Assembly (NCBI GenBank): GCA_034440635.1
Contig: JAOTON010002103.1
Span: 1,098,501 to 1,162,500 of the forward strand
DNA length: 64,000 bases
Direction: 5' to 3'
Origin: Lepas anatifera
Taxonomy: Eukaryota; Arthropoda; Thecostraca; Lepadidae
Numbering within the stretch: position 1 is the first letter of the stretch; each line of letters begins with the position of its first letter. Positions 1 to 12,000 of the stretch are shown piece by piece. The notes beneath the pieces were generated by a model. That model saw only the letters and a list, made by a program, of their open reading frames with translations. It was not told where the DNA came from and did no database searches. The translations under genes and the position numbers were made by a program.

Positions 1-58
1 GTACCCGCCGCCCCCGTCAAATCGAAGGTGGCTCAGACCTCCGTCAATGCGCGTTTCA
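1..58 (-). mobile_element. Family A TTAA element, terminal fragment
   Basis: The window opens inside the terminal part of a family A element in reverse orientation: GTACCCGCC, then a GGTGGCTCAGACC block and CGTCAATGCGCGTT. The rest lies outside the window. Confidence 0.7.
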
Positions 59-242
59 ATTAAGATTGGATATCTGCTCCTTATGTTTTGTTTGTTTTTT
101 TTTGTATGCCTATGACATGTCTGATTGGTGAGACCTCTTGTTTTATCTGACTGACGCAAAATAAAAAAATGCCTCTGTAATGAGAAGCGATCAACAGCCA
201 TGAGATAGAAAATAAAGCAGCCTGCGGCTTTGCGCCTGTCCC
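59..242. other. No feature recognised
   Basis: AT-rich sequence with short T runs. No gene or repeat family was recognised. Confidence 0.5.
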
Positions 243-461
243 AATTCTTGAACTTCTTGCTTTTTACCTGTTCCCAAATGAATATCTGGCTTTGCACCTA
301 TTGCCGAAGTAAATCTCTAGCTTTGCACCTGTTCCCAAATTGAATCTCTGGCTTTACACGTATCTTCCATTTGAATCCCTGGCTTTACACCTGTTCCTTG
401 CGTGAATCTCTGGCTTTGCACCTATCTTCCAAGTGAATCTCAGGCTCAGGCACCTGTTCCC

Positions 462-648
462 GAAAGGCGATGGGTGGCTCAGTGGATAGCATCACAGTCT
501 ACTCAGCTGCAGGTCCTGGGTTCAAGTCCCAGCGCAGTCCCTGAATAAGTTAATCGGGTCCCCAAATTCCCCCAACAGGGTGAGGGCCTGCAATATCCCA
601 TGACCTCAGCAGTTGGTGCGTCATTTAACCCCAACAGTTATTATTATT
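462..648 (+). mobile_element. tRNA-derived SINE, type 2
   Basis: It has a TGGCTCAGTGG A box and a GGGTTCAAGTCC B box, then a non-tRNA body ending in TTATTATT. It is flanked by CACCTGTTCCC at 451-461 and 649-659, a target-site duplication, though that motif also occurs in the host repeat. A related copy lies at 49438-49623. Confidence 0.8.
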
Positions 649-1136
649 CACCTGTTCCCCACGTAAGTACATATCTTTGTACCTGACCCAGAGAGTGAAT
701 CTCCGGCTTTGCTACTGTTCCCCAAGTGAATATTTGGCTTTGAAACTGTTCCACAAGTAAATATTTGGCTTGGAAACTGTTCCCCAAGTGAATATTTGGC
801 TTGGCAACTGTTCCGCAATTGAATATTTGGCTTTGAAACTGTTCCACAAGTAAATATTTGGCTTGGCAACTGTTCCCTAAGTGAATATTTGGCTTTGCAA
901 CTGTTCCCCAAGTGAATATTTGGCTTGGCAACTGTTCCCCAAGTGAATCTTTGGCTTTGCTCCTATCCTCTGTTTTGGTCCTCTCTGGCTTCTTGCATGT
1001 TCCTGAAGTGGCTTTGCACCCGTCTCCCCGTGTTGATAGCTGACTGCGTACCAGTTCCCCGAGTGTATATCTTGCTTTCCGCTTATTCTGAAAGAAAGTC
1101 TATGATTGCAACTGTGCCCGAAGTGAATTTCTGGTT

Positions 1137-1280
1137 TTGCACTGTCTGTCCCGTGGTTTGCACTGTCTGTCCCGTGGTTTGCACTGTCTGTCCCTGTTGC
1201 ACTGTCTGTCCCTGTTGCACTGTCTGTCCTTCTTGCACTGTCTGTCCCTGTTGCACTGTCTGTCCCTGTTGCACTGTTTG
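1137..1280. repeat. Short tandem array, 18-21-bp unit
   Basis: About eight TTGCACTGTCTGTCCC units with variable spacers (GTGG, TG, TC). The open frames here come from the repeat. Confidence 0.8.
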
Positions 1281-1386
1281 TGCCGTTCTCCCTTTCGAGT
1301 GTCTGGACTTGTACCTATCCTGAAAATAAATCTCTGGAGCTTTGCACCTATTCCCCAAAGGAATCTTTGGCTTTGGAACTGTGCCT

Positions 1387-2288
1387 TAACACGCGCGGTG
1401 GAGAGGCGTCTGGCGTCAACGCACAGTGGAGGGAGGTTCTAAAGTGCCCCCTCCCTTAGATCTCGGAAACCAAACAGGGTAGAAAAACGCCCCTTCGGGG
1501 GCGTATGGGGACGATAGTGATCCACCTTATGGTAAGGTTTTATTAACCTGGGTCAATGTCTTCAAAGTAAAACGAGGTCGTAAATGTAAATCTGGGCCGT
1601 GCTGGAGACCTATTGGGAAATACCGTGATTATGCAGAAAAGCCGAGAATGCACCAAAAGCGGACGAAGGTCATAGAGGGAAGGTCCCAAGCAATGTTCTC
1701 TGACATTTTGAGGCCACGATCATTTAAGGTCAATGACGCATGACATAACGGTATAACATATTCACAGTAAGAACTTATAGTACAATTAAACTGCCACTAT
1801 AGCAGAGTTTCGGCAGGCATTGAAGATTGGACTTGAAAAAATCTTTGACATTGACTTTTTACATGGCCCTTGACCTTGAGTAGCCTTAACTATAAAGTCA
1901 TAGCATAACATACTTCATACGGAATAATGTCATCTGATCGGGATACTGGGATAAATGACCTTGGCCAGTGACCTTTGACCTTGACCTTCATGTGGGTTGA
2001 CATTGTCGTAAACTTGATTATATGACGTTATGACGTCACCACTCGGTCTACAGTGCAGGCGAACTGGTGTCTGCGCTATTGCGACGGTCTCAAAATATAG
2101 GGCTGACTATGAAAGCCTATAAGTAAAAAAAGTAATGAACTGATTTTCAAAATGTTTTCACCAATCCTTTCGCTCATGAATTATCTCAAATGTGCCCAAG
2201 TAAAGTTTTCTGGTGGTGAAAGGTTCTTCGGCCACGTCGGAAAAATAGGTGAGGGGACACTTTAGGACTCCTCCCCTGCGCGTGTCAG
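1387..2288 (+). mobile_element. Diverged TTAA element inserted in the 31-bp array
   Basis: It starts TTAACACGCGC and has the family landmark CCTTAGATCTCGG near the left end. The interior has several GGTCA/TGACC motifs (about 1720-2000), and it ends in CCTGCGCGTGTCAGG, a decayed form of the right terminus. The 31-bp repeat resumes right after it. Confidence 0.55.
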
Positions 2289-2528
2289 GTGAATCTCTGG
2301 CTTTGCACCTGTCTCCGAAGTGAATTTCCGGTTTTGCATTTATCCTCTCTTTCGAATTCCTTGATTCGCACCTGCGCCCCAAAATTTGAAGAAAACTGAT
2401 CCCAAAGCTTAAGGATTTTTGAAGAATCCTTGGGTGGCAACACTCTAAATCAGATCCAACGTTTATTTTATAGCAGAATAATGAAAGGTTTCGCATATCT
2501 TTTCACAACCAGAAGTTGCTAGACTGGA

Positions 2529-3288
2529 CTGTAGTGGTGGGACCTGCGGAGTGGCGCCCTGCGAGACCTGGCTCCTCGACCGAGACCTGGCTCCTGGACC
2601 GAAACCTGGCTCCTGGACCGAGACCTGGCTCCTGGACCGAGACCTGGCTCCTGACGGGCGTCGTCAGCAGCGGCTGCCCCTGTCACCAGCTGCGGTCAGC
2701 GCCAGCAGAGGCTGCCTCTGCTCCTGCTGCTATCTCTGTCAGCGCTCAGCGCCAGCAGAGGCTGCCTCTGCTTCTGCCTCTGTCAGCGCCAGCAGAGGCT
2801 GCCTCTGCTCCTGCTGCAGTCAGCGTCAGCAGCAGCTGCCTCTGCTCCTGCTGCTATCTCTGTCAGCGCCAGCAGAGGCTGCCTCTGCTCCTGCTGCAGT
2901 CAGCGCCAGCAGAGGCTACCTCTGCTCCTGCCTCTGTCAGTGCCAGCAGAGGCTACCTCTGCTCCTGCCTCTGTCCTGCTGCACGCCGTCCCAGCTGGAG
3001 ATCCTCACTAACCGGTTCGGCAGAGCCTGCGCCCTTGACCTTGCCGGCTACCGGACGCCTCGGAGAGGCTGCACTCTGCAGCCAGAGGCGCATCCTCAAA
3101 TGCAACTTTGGGGAACCGAGTGGCACTCAACAGTTATATCCTCTTCCGAAACCACCAAACTTGCAATAAACAGTGTGTTGAAGGAACTTTTAAGAAAGTG
3201 TTGGAGTTGAGCCGGCACGACCCCCGGATCTGTCAGCACACGCGCTCCTCCGCCGCTGCCCTCAGATGTAAGCGCAGGCACCTCATCA
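2529..3288 (+). mobile_element. LTR of a Ty3-like retrotransposon
   Basis: It starts TGTAGTGGTGGGA and ends CATCA, with an AATAAA at about 3165 and a sequence resembling a primer-binding site (TGGCGACC at 3291) two bases after the end. Together these fit a 5' LTR with the start of its leader. No gag or pol follows, so the element is truncated. The inner part has two small tandem arrays (19-bp units at 2569-2655, and about 36-42-bp units rich in GCCAGCAGAGGCTGCCTCTG at 2690-2975). Confidence 0.5.
2690..2975. repeat. Minisatellite inside the LTR
   Basis: About seven units built from GCCAGCAGAGGCTGCCTCTG, then a CTCCTGC stretch and GTCA. Each unit contains a self-complementary core (AGAGGCTGCCTCT). 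Confidence 0.75.
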
Positions 3289-3889
3289 TCTGGCGACCAT
3301 CTCAGCTCGTGTTTCTGCATTGCTGCTGGTGTGAGCCCATCAAATCTGACCACATTGTTGTCGGTTCAACGCTGCCATGGACTTCACCAGCAGCACCTGA
3401 GATAGTATTCCAATGACAAGCATCCAGGTTTCTAAAACTTTTAATCTCATAATTTCCAAGGCTCTACCGTGGGGTGGGAGGAGGAAAAATGCCAACTCTT
3501 CTGGCCCTTGTAATTTGATGGCCTACTTAGCTCCAACGGGTGCACCTCCCTGCAACAGCCCTACTTCTTGTATAGCAATGCCATGACAAATAGCCAAGTG
3601 TTAACAGGCCGTGTCTTAGATATTGTGTCAGAAGGCTGTATGGGCTTAAGCCTTTTATAGAATCACGCTGAGCACCAACGGCAACCTGAAAGGATCTTTA
3701 ATTATTGCCCAAGACAATATTTAGAGAAGTTTCAAACAAATATGAGCATTCTTGTGTCAACATGCTCCTCTGGTATTGTGATTGCTCCAGACCCTCTTTT
3801 GAAAACGTGAGAGCTTTTAGTACCAAAGATTTTGTCGACAAATATCCAAAATAGGTGGCGCCAGATATTGTGACAAATGGGTCACTATT
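3289..3889. other. Possible retrotransposon leader, otherwise unassigned
   Basis: It starts with the primer-binding-site-like TGGCGACC. Short open frames only, with no protein family recognised. Confidence 0.3.
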
Positions 3890-4737
3890 TTAACACGCGC
3901 ATTGACGGGGGTCTGAGCCACCTTCGCATTGACGGGGGGGCGGGTACCCGCCCCCCTAAGATCTCGAGAACCACGGTAGGTAGCGAAAAACGGTAAACGG
4001 CGTTGGGCTGCCCATCCACTTCTCCATCGAAAACATTTGAACCATTTTTTTGTCAGGTCACATTTAAGGTCACGAGAGGTCAAAACATGCCCGTCATAGG
4101 GATAACATGTAAATTCAGTTTTTCGGCCATTAAATCTGAACAAGTAAAGATAGAGCAAAACGACTTGAACTATATGAATCCTCTTAGCAAGCCGAATCGA
4201 ATGATATATAAGTTGACCTTGCTAGGTCAAATCAAAGATTTGACCTGACCTGAGGTCAGGTCAGGGTCAAATTATATAAAATGCATATCATTAGAACTGC
4301 AATGCCCAGGCGAGTCTAATGCAGCTAAGATAAATGCTCTATCACCATCCGTTACTGAGTTATTCCGTAAAAACCATTTTTCCCATGTATTTCCAATGGA
4401 GAGGTCATGCCTCGTACCTGACCTTAGGTCATCGATATCAAAAATACCGGAACATATTTTAGAGAACTCGGTGGGGCCATTATGTGATATGAGTTTCAAT
4501 CGGATAAGTTCACCCTGCTCCGACTTATGCTATCTTAAACTTTTGAGGTCAGGTCACTTGACCTGTAATGGTGACCTGACCTGAGATGACCTAACCTTAA
4601 AATTTTCACAGAAGTTGTAAAAATGATGAGGGAAAAGGTATACCAATTACGGCGGCGCTACGCGCCGCCGTTTTTCTGCTATCTCCGAAAAACCCGAGGG
4701 GGGCGGGTACCCGCCCCCCCGTCAATGCGCGTGTTAA
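3890..4737 (+). mobile_element. Family A TTAA element, copy A1
   Basis: It starts TTAACACGCGCATTGACGGG and ends with its reverse complement (CCCGTCAATGCGCGTGTTAA), with TTAA at both edges as in piggyBac-type insertions. A GGGCGGGTACCCGCCC palindrome lies near each end. The interior has many AGGTCA/TGACCT half-sites, including a near-palindrome at 4239-4271. It is 848 bp long with no transposase frame, so non-autonomous. Confidence 0.8.
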
Positions 4738-6013
4738 ACATATGTGACTATGCAATTATGAAGCGTTTGTTCCACTTTTTTCCATACTTTATCATGGATA
4801 TTTTCTGTCAAAACATCTTGCACCAAAACCTCTCGCGTTTTGAAACGAGGGCCTGGAAAAGTGCCGTGGGAAATGCAGAGTGTCAAACAAAACACTTTGG
4901 GATTTACTGACCCTTAGAACACAGTAATCCAGTGCATTTTCCATTGGATAGAAATTTAAATATGGTAGGAGTGAAAAGTTAAACAGGCAGGTACTTCCCT
5001 CCACAAGCCCCCGTCGCTGGTGAGGTGCTCTCTTCAAAGTACAGTACACAGGGGTGAAGAGTTACCAGGCAGGTACTTCCCTCGCGAGCCCTTATCAGTG
5101 CTGAGGTTCCCCCTTAAAGTATGCAGAATTTAAAGGTTATACGGGCAGGAACTTCCCTCCGCAAGCCCTCATCACTGTTGAGGTGCTCCCCAAACAACGC
5201 TGGGGTGAAGAGTAATAGACAGAGACGTTTTGACACCAAAAAATGCCCAAGCTGGATTTATTGACCTTTTGCAAAATTAATTCAAGATACGTGTGAATGT
5301 TTCGAATCGTAATACTAGTAACCCACACAAATAACACATGGTTATGTGGGCTATTTTGGGCCCTACTTGCACTATGCCAAAATCAGCAACTTCCAATTTT
5401 GAATAGCAAGTCTATCATGTAAGTGTGTAAAAGATATCAAATTACGTATATGCATGACGTATGACGTATATTATGCTATAGCCTCAAAGTTAAGCCTACT
5501 CAGTCAAGTTTTAGGTAACAGGCCAAGTTCAGGATTTATGGGTCAGAGTACTTATTTTCCGCTCAACGGCGGCTATAGCGTTAGTTGTAGTGTATATTAT
5601 GGGGAACATGTCATATTGTGACGTTATAGGTCAATGACCGTGAATGGCCTTGACCTCAAAATAACAAAAATTATATGGGACCTTCCATCTATAACCTCAC
5701 TCCGCTTACAGGGCATTAGCGATAATTTTCTGTATATCATGAGGTTTCCCAGTAGGTTACTACCATAGCCCAGGTTTAATATTTATAGCCTGCTTTGACC
5801 TTGAGGTTTGCCCTATTTCTACGAATTTAACCATTCCCCTAGTTCAGCAAAATTCGGTTATAATATAGAAAACTGGAGCCTCTAAAGCCAAACAGGTGTT
5901 TTCCCAGCCCTCTTTTTTATATATCCACACCAATATTATCGGTCAATTGCATACATCCGTAATCATCATAGTATCCGTACACACCGCGTCATTCCCCCTG
6001 CTGTTTTACGCAG
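4738..6013. other. No gene recognised; three diverged 80-bp repeats
   Basis: Three degenerate units of about 80 bp lie at roughly 4968-5215, each with CAGGTACTTCCCTC and TGAGGTGCTC motifs. From 5440 to 5820 there are scattered TGACCT/GGTCA motifs like those in the TTAA elements but no clear termini. A first exon of gene 1 may lie here but was not identified. Confidence 0.5.
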
Positions 6014-6055
6014 TACGAGTCGGTTGACACATTCACAACTGGCCCCGCTTCTTAG
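6014..6055 (+). CDS. Gene 1, probable small exon
   Basis: A 42-bp exon candidate. It follows a strong pyrimidine tract ending in ACGCAG and precedes a GTATGC donor at 6056. It enters and leaves in phase 2, exactly what the exon at 12513 needs. The reading is TSRLTHSQLAPLL with a split Arg completed by the next exon, giving LLR-TQYHGQDG. A short segment just before QYHGQD is typical of crustacean RR proteins. The call rests on splice signals and phase only; no transcript is available. Confidence 0.5.
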   Translation, partial: YESVDTFTTGPAS

Positions 6056-9000
6056 GTATGCTTGTACCTATACCGCCTCCGTTAGGACAAGTTTCGGTAG
6101 GAATGTATGGTTATGCCTCTGTACCCTGATCTGTACGTCTGTGTCCTGGACGCAGTACCCTGACCCATGTATGTGTGTACCTGGGTCCAGGACACAGTAC
6201 CCTGACCCATGTATGTGTGTACCTGGGTCCAGGACACAGTACCCTGACCCATGTATGTGTGTACCTGGGTCCAGGACACAGTACCCTGACCCATGTATGT
6301 GTGTACCTGGGTCCAGGACACAGTACACCTGACCCATGTATGTGTGTACCTGGGTCCAGGACACAGTACCCCTGACCCATGTATGTGTGCACCTGGGTCC
6401 AGGACACAGTACACCTGACCCATGTATGTGTGTACCTGGGTCCAGGACACAGTACCCCTGACCCATGTATGTGTGTACCTGGGTCCAGGACACAGTACAC
6501 CTGACCCATGTATGTGTGTACCTGGGTCCAGGACACAGTACCCCTGACCCATGTATGTGTGCACCTGGGTCCAGGACACAGTACACCTGACCCATGTATG
6601 TGCGCACCTGGGTCCAGAACACAGTACACCTGACCCATGTATGTGTGTACCTGGGTCCAGGACACAGTACACCTGACCCATGTATGTGTGTACCTGGGTC
6701 CAGGACACAGTACACCTGACCCATGTATGTGTGTACCTGGGTCCAGGACACAGTACACCTGACCCATGTATGTGTGTACCTGGGTCCAGGACACAGTACA
6801 CCTGACCCATGTATGTGTGTACCTGGGTCCAGGACACAGTACACCTGACCCATGTATGTGTGTACCTGGGTCCAGGACACAGTACCCTGACCCATGTATG
6901 TGCGCACCTGGGTCCAGGACACAGTACACCTGACCCATGTATGTGTGTACCTGGGTCCAGGACACAGTACCCTGACCCATGTATGTGTGTACCTGGGTCC
7001 AGGACACAGTACACCTGACCCATGTATGTGTGTACCTGGGTCCAGGACACAGTACCCTGACCCATGTATGTGTGTACCTGGGTCCAGGACACAGTACACC
7101 TGACCCATGTATGTGCGCACCTGGGTCCAGGACACAGTACACCTGACCCATGTATGTGTGTACCTGGGTCCAGAACACAGTACACCTGACCCATGTATGT
7201 GCGTACCTGGGTCCAGGACACAGTACACCTGACCCATGTATGTGTGTACCTGGGTCCAGGACACAGTACACCTGACCCATGTATGTGTGTACCTGGGTCC
7301 AGGACACAGTACCCTGACCCATGTATGTGTGTACCTGGGTCCAGGACACAGTACACCTGACCCATGTATGTGCGCACCTGGGTCCAGGACACAGTACACC
7401 TGACCCATGTATGTGTGTACCTGGGTCCAGGACACAGTACACCTGACCCATGTATGTGTGCGACCTGGGTCCAGAACACAGTACACCTGACCCATGTATG
7501 TGTGTACCTGGGTCCAGGACACAGTACCCTGACCCATGTATGTGCGCACCTGGGTCCAGGACACAGTACACCTGACCCATGTATGTGCGCACCTGGGTCC
7601 AGGACACAGTACCCCTGACCCATGTATGTGTGTACCTGGGTCCAGGACACAGTACACCTGACCCATGTATGTGTGTACCTGGGTCCAGGACACAGTACAC
7701 CTGACCCATGTATGTGTGTACCTGGGTCCAGGACACAGTACCCTGACCCATGTATGTGTGTACCTGGGTCCAGGACACAGTACACCTGACCCATGTATGT
7801 GCGCACCTGGGTCCAGGACACAGTACCCCTGACCCATGTATGTGCGCACCTGGGTCCAGGACACAGTACCCCTGACCCATGTATGTGTGTACCTGGGTCC
7901 AGGACACAGTACACCTGACCCATGTATGTGTGCACCTGGGTCCAGGACACAGTACACCTGACCCATGTATGTGTGTACCTGGGTCCAGGACACAGTACCC
8001 TGACCCATGTATTGTGCGCACCTGGGTCCAGGACACAGTACACCTGACCCATGTATGTGCGCACCTGGGTCCAGAACACAGTACACCTGACCCATGTATG
8101 TGTGTACCTGGGTCCAGGACACAGTACCCTGACCCATGTATGTGTGTACCTGGGTCCAGGACACAGTACACCTGACCCATGTATGTGTGTACCTGGGTCC
8201 AGGACACAGTACACCTGACCCATGTATGTGTGCACCTGGGTCCAGGACACAGTACACCTGACCCATGTATGTGTGTACCTGGGTCCAGGAACACAGTACA
8301 CCTGACCCATGTATGTGTGTACCTGGGTCCAGGACACAGTACACCTGACCCATGTATGTGTGTACCTGGGTCCAGGACACAGTACACCTGACCCATGTAT
8401 GTGTGTACCTGGGTCCAGGACACAGTACCCTGACCCATGTATGTGTGTACCTGGGTCCAGGACACAGTACACCTGACCCATGTATGTGTGTACCTGGGTC
8501 CAGGACACAGTACACCTGACCCATGTATGTGTGTACCTGGGTCCAGGACACAGTACCCTGACCCATGTATGTGTGTACCTGGGTCCAGGACACAGTACAC
8601 CTGACCCATGTATGTGTGTACCTGGGTCCAGGACACAGTACACCTGACCCATGTATGTGTGTACCTGGGTCCAGGACACAGTACACCTGACCCATGTATG
8701 TGCGCACCTGGGTCCAGAACACAGTACACCTGACCCATGTATGTGTGCACCTGGGTCCAGGACACAGTACACCTGACCCATGTATGTGTGTACCTGGGTC
8801 CAGAACACAGTACACCTGACCCATGTATGTGTGCACCTGGGTCCAGAACACAGTACACCTGACCCATGTATGTGCGCACCTGGGTCCAGGACACAGTACA
8901 CCTGACCCATGTATGTGTGTACCTGGGTCCAGGACACAGTACCCTGACCCATGTATGTGTGTACCTGGGTCCAGAACACAGTACACCTGACCCATGTATG

Positions 9001-12000
9001 TGCGCACCTGGGTCCAGGACACAGTACACCTGACCCATGTATGTGTGTACCTGGGTCCAGAACACAGTACACCTGACCCATGTATGTGCGCACCTGGGTC
9101 CAGGACACAGTACCCCTGACCCATGTATGTGTGTACCTGGGTCCAGAACACAGTACACCTGACCCATGTATGTGCGCACCTGGGTCCAGAACACAGTACA
9201 CCTGACCCATGTATGTGTGTACCTGGGTCCAGGACACAGTACACCTGACCCATGTATGTGTGTACCTGGGTCCAGGACACAGTACACCTGACCCATGTAT
9301 GTGTGTACCTGGGTCCAGGACACAGTACCCCTGACCCATGTATGTGTGTACCTGGGTCCAGGACACAGTACCCTGACCCATGTATGTGTGTACCTGGGTC
9401 CAGAACACAGTACCCTGACCCATGTATGTGTGTACCTGGGTCCAGGACACAGTACACCTGACCCATGTATGTGCGCACCTGGGTCCAGAACACAGTACAC
9501 CTGACCCATGTATGTGTGTGCCTGGGTCCAGGACACAGTACCCTGACCCATGTATGTGGACCTGGGTCCAGGACACAGTACCCTGACCCATGTATGTGCG
9601 CACCTGGGTCCAGAACACAGTACACCTGACCCATGTATGTGTGTACCTGGGTCCAGAACACAGTACACCTGACCCATGTATGTGCGCACCTGGGTCCAGG
9701 ACACAGTACCCTGACCCATGTATGTGTGTACCTGGGTCCAGGACACAGTACCCTGACCCATGTATGTGTGTACCTGGGTCCAGGACACAGTACCCTGACC
9801 CATGTATGTGCGCACCTGGGTCCAGGACACAGTACCCTGACCCATGTATTGTGTACCTGGGTCCAGGACACAGTACCCTGACCCATGTATGTGTGTACCT
9901 GGGTCCAGGACACAGTACCCTGACCCATGTATGTGCGACCTGGGTCCAGGACACAGTACCCTACCCTATCTGACCCATGTATGTGCGCACCTGGGTCCAG
10001 GACACAGTCCCTGACCCATGTATGTGGCACCTGGGTCCAGGACACAGTACCCTGACCCATGTATGTGCGCACCTGGGTCCAGGACACAGTACCCCTGACC
10101 CATGTATGTGTGTACCTGGGTCCAGGACACAGTACACCTGACCCATGTATGTGCGCACCTGGGTCCAGGACACAGTACACCTGACCCATGTATGTGCGCA
10201 CCTGGGTCCAGGACACAGTACCCCTGACCCATGTATGTGTGTACCTGGGTCCAGGACACAGTACCCTGACCCATGTATGTGTGTACCTGGGTCCAGGACA
10301 CAGTACCCTGACCCATGTATGTGTGTACCTGGGTCCAGGACACAGTACACCTGACCCATGTATGTGTGCACCTGGGTCCAGAACACAGTACACCTGACCC
10401 ATGTATGTGTGTACCTGGGTCCAGGACACAGTACCCTGACCCATGTATGTGTGTACCTGGGTCCAGGACACAGTACCCCTGACCCATGTATGTGCGCACC
10501 TGGGTCCAGAACACAGTACACCTGACCCATGTATGTGCGCACCTGGGTCCAGGACACAGTACACCTGACCCATGTATGTGTGTACCTGGGTCCAGGACAC
10601 AGTACACCTGACCCATGTATGTGCGCACCTGGGTCCAGGACACAGTACACCTGACCCATGTATGTGCGCACCTGGGTCCAGGACACAGTACCCCTGACCC
10701 ATGTATGTGTGTACCTGGGTCCAGAACACAGTACACCTGACCCATGTATGTGTGTACCTGGGTCCAGGACACAGTACACCTGACCCATGTATGTGTGTAC
10801 CTGGGTCCAGAACACAGTACACCTGACCCATGTATGTGTGTACCTGGGTCCAGGACACAGTACCCCTGACCCATGTATGTGTGTACCTGGGTCCAGGACA
10901 CAGTACCCCTGACCCATGTATGTGTGTACCTGGGTCCAGGACACAGTACCCTGACCCATGTATGTGTGCACCTGGGTCCAGGACACAGTACCCCTGACCC
11001 ATGTATGTGCGCACCTGGGTCCAGGACACAGTACACCTGACCCATGTATGTGCGTACCTGGGTCCAGGACACAGTACCCTGACCCATGTATGTGTGTACC
11101 TGGGTCCAGAACACAGTACACCTGACCCATGTATGTGCGCACCTGGGTCCAGGACACAGTACCCCTGACCCATGTATGTGTGTACCTGGGTCCAGGACAC
11201 AGTACCCTGACCCATGTATGTGTGTACCTGGGTCCAGGACACAGTACCCCTGACCCATGTATGTGTGTACCTGGGTCCAGGACACAGTACCCCTGACCCA
11301 TGTATGTGTGTACCTGGGTCCAGGACACAGTACCCTGACCCATGTATGTGTGTACCTGGGTCCAGGACACAGTACCCTGACCCATGTATGTGCGCACCTG
11401 GGTCCAGGACACAGTACCCCTGACCCATGTATGTGTGTACCTGGGTCCAGGACACAGTACACCTGACCCATGTATGTGTGTACCTGGGTCCAGGACACAG
11501 TACCCTGACCCATGTATGTGCGCACCTGGGTCCAGGACACAGTACCCTGACCCATGTATGTGTGTACCTGGGTCCAGAACACAGTACCCTGACCCATGTA
11601 TGTGTGTACCTGGGTCCAGGACACAGTACACCTGACCCATGTATGTGCGCACCTGGGTCCAGGACACAGTACCCCTGACCCATGTATGTGTGTACCTGGG
11701 TCCAGGACACAGTACCCCTGACCCATGTATGTGTGTACCTGGGTCCAGGACACAGTACCCTGACCCATGTATGTGCGCACCTGGGTCCAGAACACAGTAC
11801 ACCTGACCCATGTATGTGTGTGCCTGGGTCCAGGACACAGTACCCTGACCCATGTATGTGTGTACCTGGGTCCAGGACGCAGTACCCCTGACCCATGTAT
11901 CTGTATACCTGGGTCCAGAACACAGTACACCTGACCCATGTATGTGTGTGCCTGGGTCCAGGACACAGTACCCTGACCCATGTATGTGTGTACCTGGGTC

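Larger units (their letters stand above)
243..1378. repeat. Degenerate minisatellite, about 31-bp unit
   Basis: Repeated ACTGTTCCCCAAGTGAATAT followed by TTGGCTTTG-type units, most regular at 700-950. It is split by a SINE at 462-648 and is continued at 2287-2390, beyond an inserted element. Confidence 0.8.
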
